Shown piece after piece: positions 6,472 to 7,203 of a stretch of DNA of 7,203 nucleotides (its first letter is position 1; the number at the start of each line of letters is the position of its first letter). Source of the DNA: Clostridiaceae bacterium (GTDB lineage: Bacteria; Bacillota; Clostridia; Oscillospirales; Acutalibacteraceae). The position numbers and the translations under genes were made by a program. The notes below the pieces were generated by a model, which did not search any database, was not told the DNA's origin, and was given only the letters and a program-made list of their open reading frames with translations. The stretch is taken from positions 1 through 7,203 of the forward strand of contig JAEDEQ010000085.1 in NCBI GenBank assembly GCA_016293225.1, written 5' to 3'.

Positions 6472-6822
6472 TCACTTCAGCTGTTCAGTCCACTGCGCTT
6501 CCCTGAAGCCTACAAGTACAGTGTCATTACCCACAACTATCGGGCGTTTGACAAGCATTCCGTTGGTTGAAAGGAGCCGGAGCTGTTCCTCCTCACTCAT
6601 TTCAGGCAGCTTGTTTTTGAGCTGCATTTCCTTATACAGCAGTCCGCTTGTGTTGAAAAACCTTTTCAGCTCAAGTCCGCTTTTTTCGTACCATTGCTTT
6701 AATTCTTCAAAGGACGGATTGTTTTCAACAATGTGACGCTCTGTGTATTCAATGTTATTTTCATCAAGCCACTTTTTGGCTTTCTGACAGGTTGTGCATT
6801 TCGGATAATGTATGAATAGCAT
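6472..6822 (-). CDS. ArsC/Spx-family thioredoxin-fold protein
   Basis: A 116-aa cytoplasmic protein of the ArsC/Spx/YffB family. The N-terminal thioredoxin-like strand is followed by C9-T-T-C12, then helix KAKKWLDE. Later family landmarks are FNTSG (56-60), KLPEMSEEEQLRLLSTNG (an ArsC-type helix and turn, 71-88) and VKRPIVVG (91-98) with R93. The CxxC pair and the length fit both Spx-like redox regulators and the Spx/MgsR-related proteins commonly labelled 'arsenate reductase family'. No ars operon genes (arsR, acr3, arsB) are nearby, so arsenate reduction is not supported by context and I give no symbol. GAGGTG lies 5 nt before the ATG. The gene has a long signal-rich leader (promoter near 7029-7001, terminator at 6961-6933, hairpin at 6868-6915) and ends at the bidirectional terminator. 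Confidence 0.85.
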   Translation of the reverse strand: MLFIHYPKCTTCQKAKKWLDENNIEYTERHIVENNPSFEELKQWYEKSGLELKRFFNTSGLLYKEMQLKNKLPEMSEEEQLRLLSTNGMLVKRPIVVGNDTVLVGFREAQWTEQLK

Positions 6823-6867
6823 TTTTTCACCTCATTAAAGATTATTATGATTGAATGACAACACAGC

Positions 6868-6915
6868 GTACATCAATTACATAAAAACAGTGATGAAAAT
6901 ATGTAGTTGCTGTAC
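6868..6915. repeat. Imperfect 15-bp inverted repeat upstream of the ArsC-like gene
   Basis: GTACATCAATTACAT (6868-6882) and ATGTAGTTGCTGTAC (6901-6915) are complementary at 13 of 15 positions, around an 18-nt AT-rich loop. On the + strand one mismatch is a T-G pair. It could be a pair of operator half-sites or an RNA hairpin in the leader. It lies 46-93 nt upstream of the ArsC-like start. Confidence 0.5.
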
Positions 6916-6932
6916 TCAGTATCCCATATATT

Positions 6933-6961
6933 AAAAGAGAGCCAGACGCATCTGACTCCCT
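6933..6961 (-). terminator. Intrinsic terminator on the minus strand inside the ArsC-like leader
   Basis: On the minus strand AGGGAGTCAGA (6961-6951) pairs with TCTGGCTCTCT (6946-6936) over 11 positions around TGCG, followed by TTTT (6936-6933, the first T shared with the stem foot). Two of the pairs are G-U, which become A-C mismatches on the plus strand, so the structure is built for minus-strand RNA. It ends 110 nt before the ArsC-like start and can act as an attenuator or as the 3' end of a small RNA. Confidence 0.65.
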
Positions 6962-6994
6962 TAGGCTTAGTCCTCAGACATCCACCGCATTTCT
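6940..6994 (-). ncRNA. Candidate short attenuated leader RNA or sRNA
   Basis: The segment between the promoter at 7029-7001 and the T-tract at about 6933 would give an RNA of about 60 nt, unless RNA polymerase reads through into the ArsC-like gene. I do not recognise a known riboswitch or Rfam family in it. Boundaries are approximate. Confidence 0.3.
6967..6990 (-). CDS. Possible seven-codon leader ORF (MRWMSED)
   Basis: Minus strand ATG at 6990-6988, then CGG TGG ATG TCT GAG GAC, stop TAA at 6969-6967, six nt before the terminator stem. There is no Shine-Dalgarno sequence, and the predicted transcript start is only a few nt upstream, so translation would have to be nearly leaderless. Part of the ORF (TCTGAGGACT) can pair with AGTCAGA of the terminator arm. 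It may be a ribosome-sensing attenuator or a chance ORF. Confidence 0.25.
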   Translation of the reverse strand: MRWMSED

Positions 6995-7000
6995 ATATTA

Positions 7001-7029
7001 ATATTAGCATACAATTTTCAAATATGCAA
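7001..7029 (-). promoter_or_regulatory. Minus-strand promoter for the ArsC-like leader or a small RNA
   Basis: Minus strand TTGCAT (7029-7024), a 17-bp spacer and TAATAT (7006-7001), with TGC before the -10 box. The TAATAT box is tandemly duplicated (7006-6995). Transcription would start near 6994. No comparably good promoter is visible between the terminator at 6933 and the ArsC-like gene. Confidence 0.5.
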
Positions 7030-7097
7030 CAACAAAAGAGAAAAAAGACTAATTTTTTGTAAGATAAATAACGGTTTTGAAATAACAAGATAAAAGG

Positions 7098-7148
7098 AAA
7101 AGGCTCAGGCGGTATGTCCGGAAAGAACATGCCTCCTGAGCCTTTTTT
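7098..7148. terminator. Strong, probably bidirectional terminator at the intron junction
   Basis: GGCTCAGGCGGTATGT (7102-7117) pairs with ACATGCCTCCTGAGCC (7127-7142) with one C-T mismatch and one T-G pair, around a 9-nt loop. Four A precede the stem and six T (7143-7148) follow. No plus-strand gene ends here within the window, so it may serve a minus-strand gene to the right, or serve mainly as the docking site of the adjoining intron. Confidence 0.85.
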
Positions 7149-7151
7149 GTT

Positions 7152-7203
7152 GTGTGCTCGGCATGCGTAATAACTTGGCGGTGGAAGTCCGCTACAGGCT
7201 TGG
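7152..7203 (+). mobile_element. 5' end of a probable bacterial class C group II intron (partial)
   Basis: The sequence after the terminator T-tract starts GTGTGCTCGGCATGCG, which fits the GUGYG 5' end and early domain I of bacterial class C group II introns (I recall GTGTGCCCGGCATGGG-type starts). A small hairpin GCGG-TGGAAGT-CCGC (7178-7192) matches the GGG-TGAGAGT-CCC element seen at this place in such introns. Class C introns characteristically insert just downstream of Rho-independent terminators, exactly the arrangement here (hairpin 7102-7142, T6, GTT, then GTGTG). The catalytic domains and any reverse transcriptase/maturase gene would lie beyond the window. Only 52 nt are visible, so the call rests on motif memory and position. 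Confidence 0.65.

Larger units (their letters stand above)
6834..7097. other. Gene-poor, AT-rich intergenic stretch
   Basis: Apart from the minus-strand leader signals listed separately, I see no gene-sized reading frame, tRNA or repeat array here. From about 7030 to 7097 the sequence is simple and A-rich, with no recognisable element. Confidence 0.6.

Noticed and set aside
6472..6822. Reading the ArsC/Spx-like gene as a true arsenate reductase
   Set aside because: The family is mixed and no arsenic-resistance genes are adjacent, so only the fold family is claimed.
6936..6961. Reading the leader hairpin as a plus-strand structure
   Set aside because: On the plus strand two of the pairs become A-C mismatches and no T-tract follows. 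On the minus strand they are G-U pairs and TTTT follows.
1..7203. CRISPR array, tRNA, rRNA, insertion sequence or toxin-antitoxin pair
   Set aside because: No regularly spaced repeats, cloverleaf, rRNA motif, transposase or paired small ORFs were found on either strand.

Overview
The window reads as chromosomal DNA of an anaerobic Firmicute of class Clostridia, most likely an Oscillospirales/Ruminococcaceae-type gut bacterium. This is inferred from GGAGG-type ribosome binding sites, AT-rich intergenic DNA, sigma-A-like promoters (often with a TGn extension), a DUF4474 protein, a eukaryote-type NADP isocitrate dehydrogenase, and what looks like the start of a bacterial class C group II intron. 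No phage, plasmid, CRISPR, tRNA or rRNA signal was seen.

Layout: (1) 104-1309 (+), an iron-dependent alcohol dehydrogenase with its own promoter and a strong 3' hairpin. (2) 1538-2737 (+), an Ntn-fold cysteine amidase (choloylglycine hydrolase / linear amide C-N hydrolase superfamily) behind its own promoter. (3) 2971-3750 (+), a membrane-anchored, compact and divergent glycerophosphodiester phosphodiesterase-like protein. It has a near-consensus promoter and is followed after 30 bp by (4) 3781-4980 (+), NADP-isocitrate dehydrogenase, which ends at a clear terminator. (5) 5155-6366 (+), an exported protein with a BIG2 Ig-like domain, a DUF4474 domain and a hydrophobic C-terminus. (6) 6472-6822 (-), an ArsC/Spx-family thioredoxin-fold protein, convergent with gene 5 across a bidirectional terminator.

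The right-hand 380 bp hold no sizeable gene but are rich in signals. On the minus strand there is a good promoter, a possible seven-codon ORF, an intrinsic terminator and a long inverted repeat, all upstream of the ArsC-like gene. This looks like an attenuated leader or a roughly 60-nt RNA. On the plus strand, a strong terminator hairpin is followed at once by the 5' end of a probable group IIC intron that runs off the window.

The genes do not form one pathway. Alcohol dehydrogenase and isocitrate dehydrogenase serve central redox and carbon metabolism. The amidase and the phosphodiesterase-like protein act on amides and possibly phosphodiesters. The BIG2-DUF4474 protein acts at the cell surface. 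Most are probably separate transcription units, except that the phosphodiesterase-like gene and icd may be co-transcribed.
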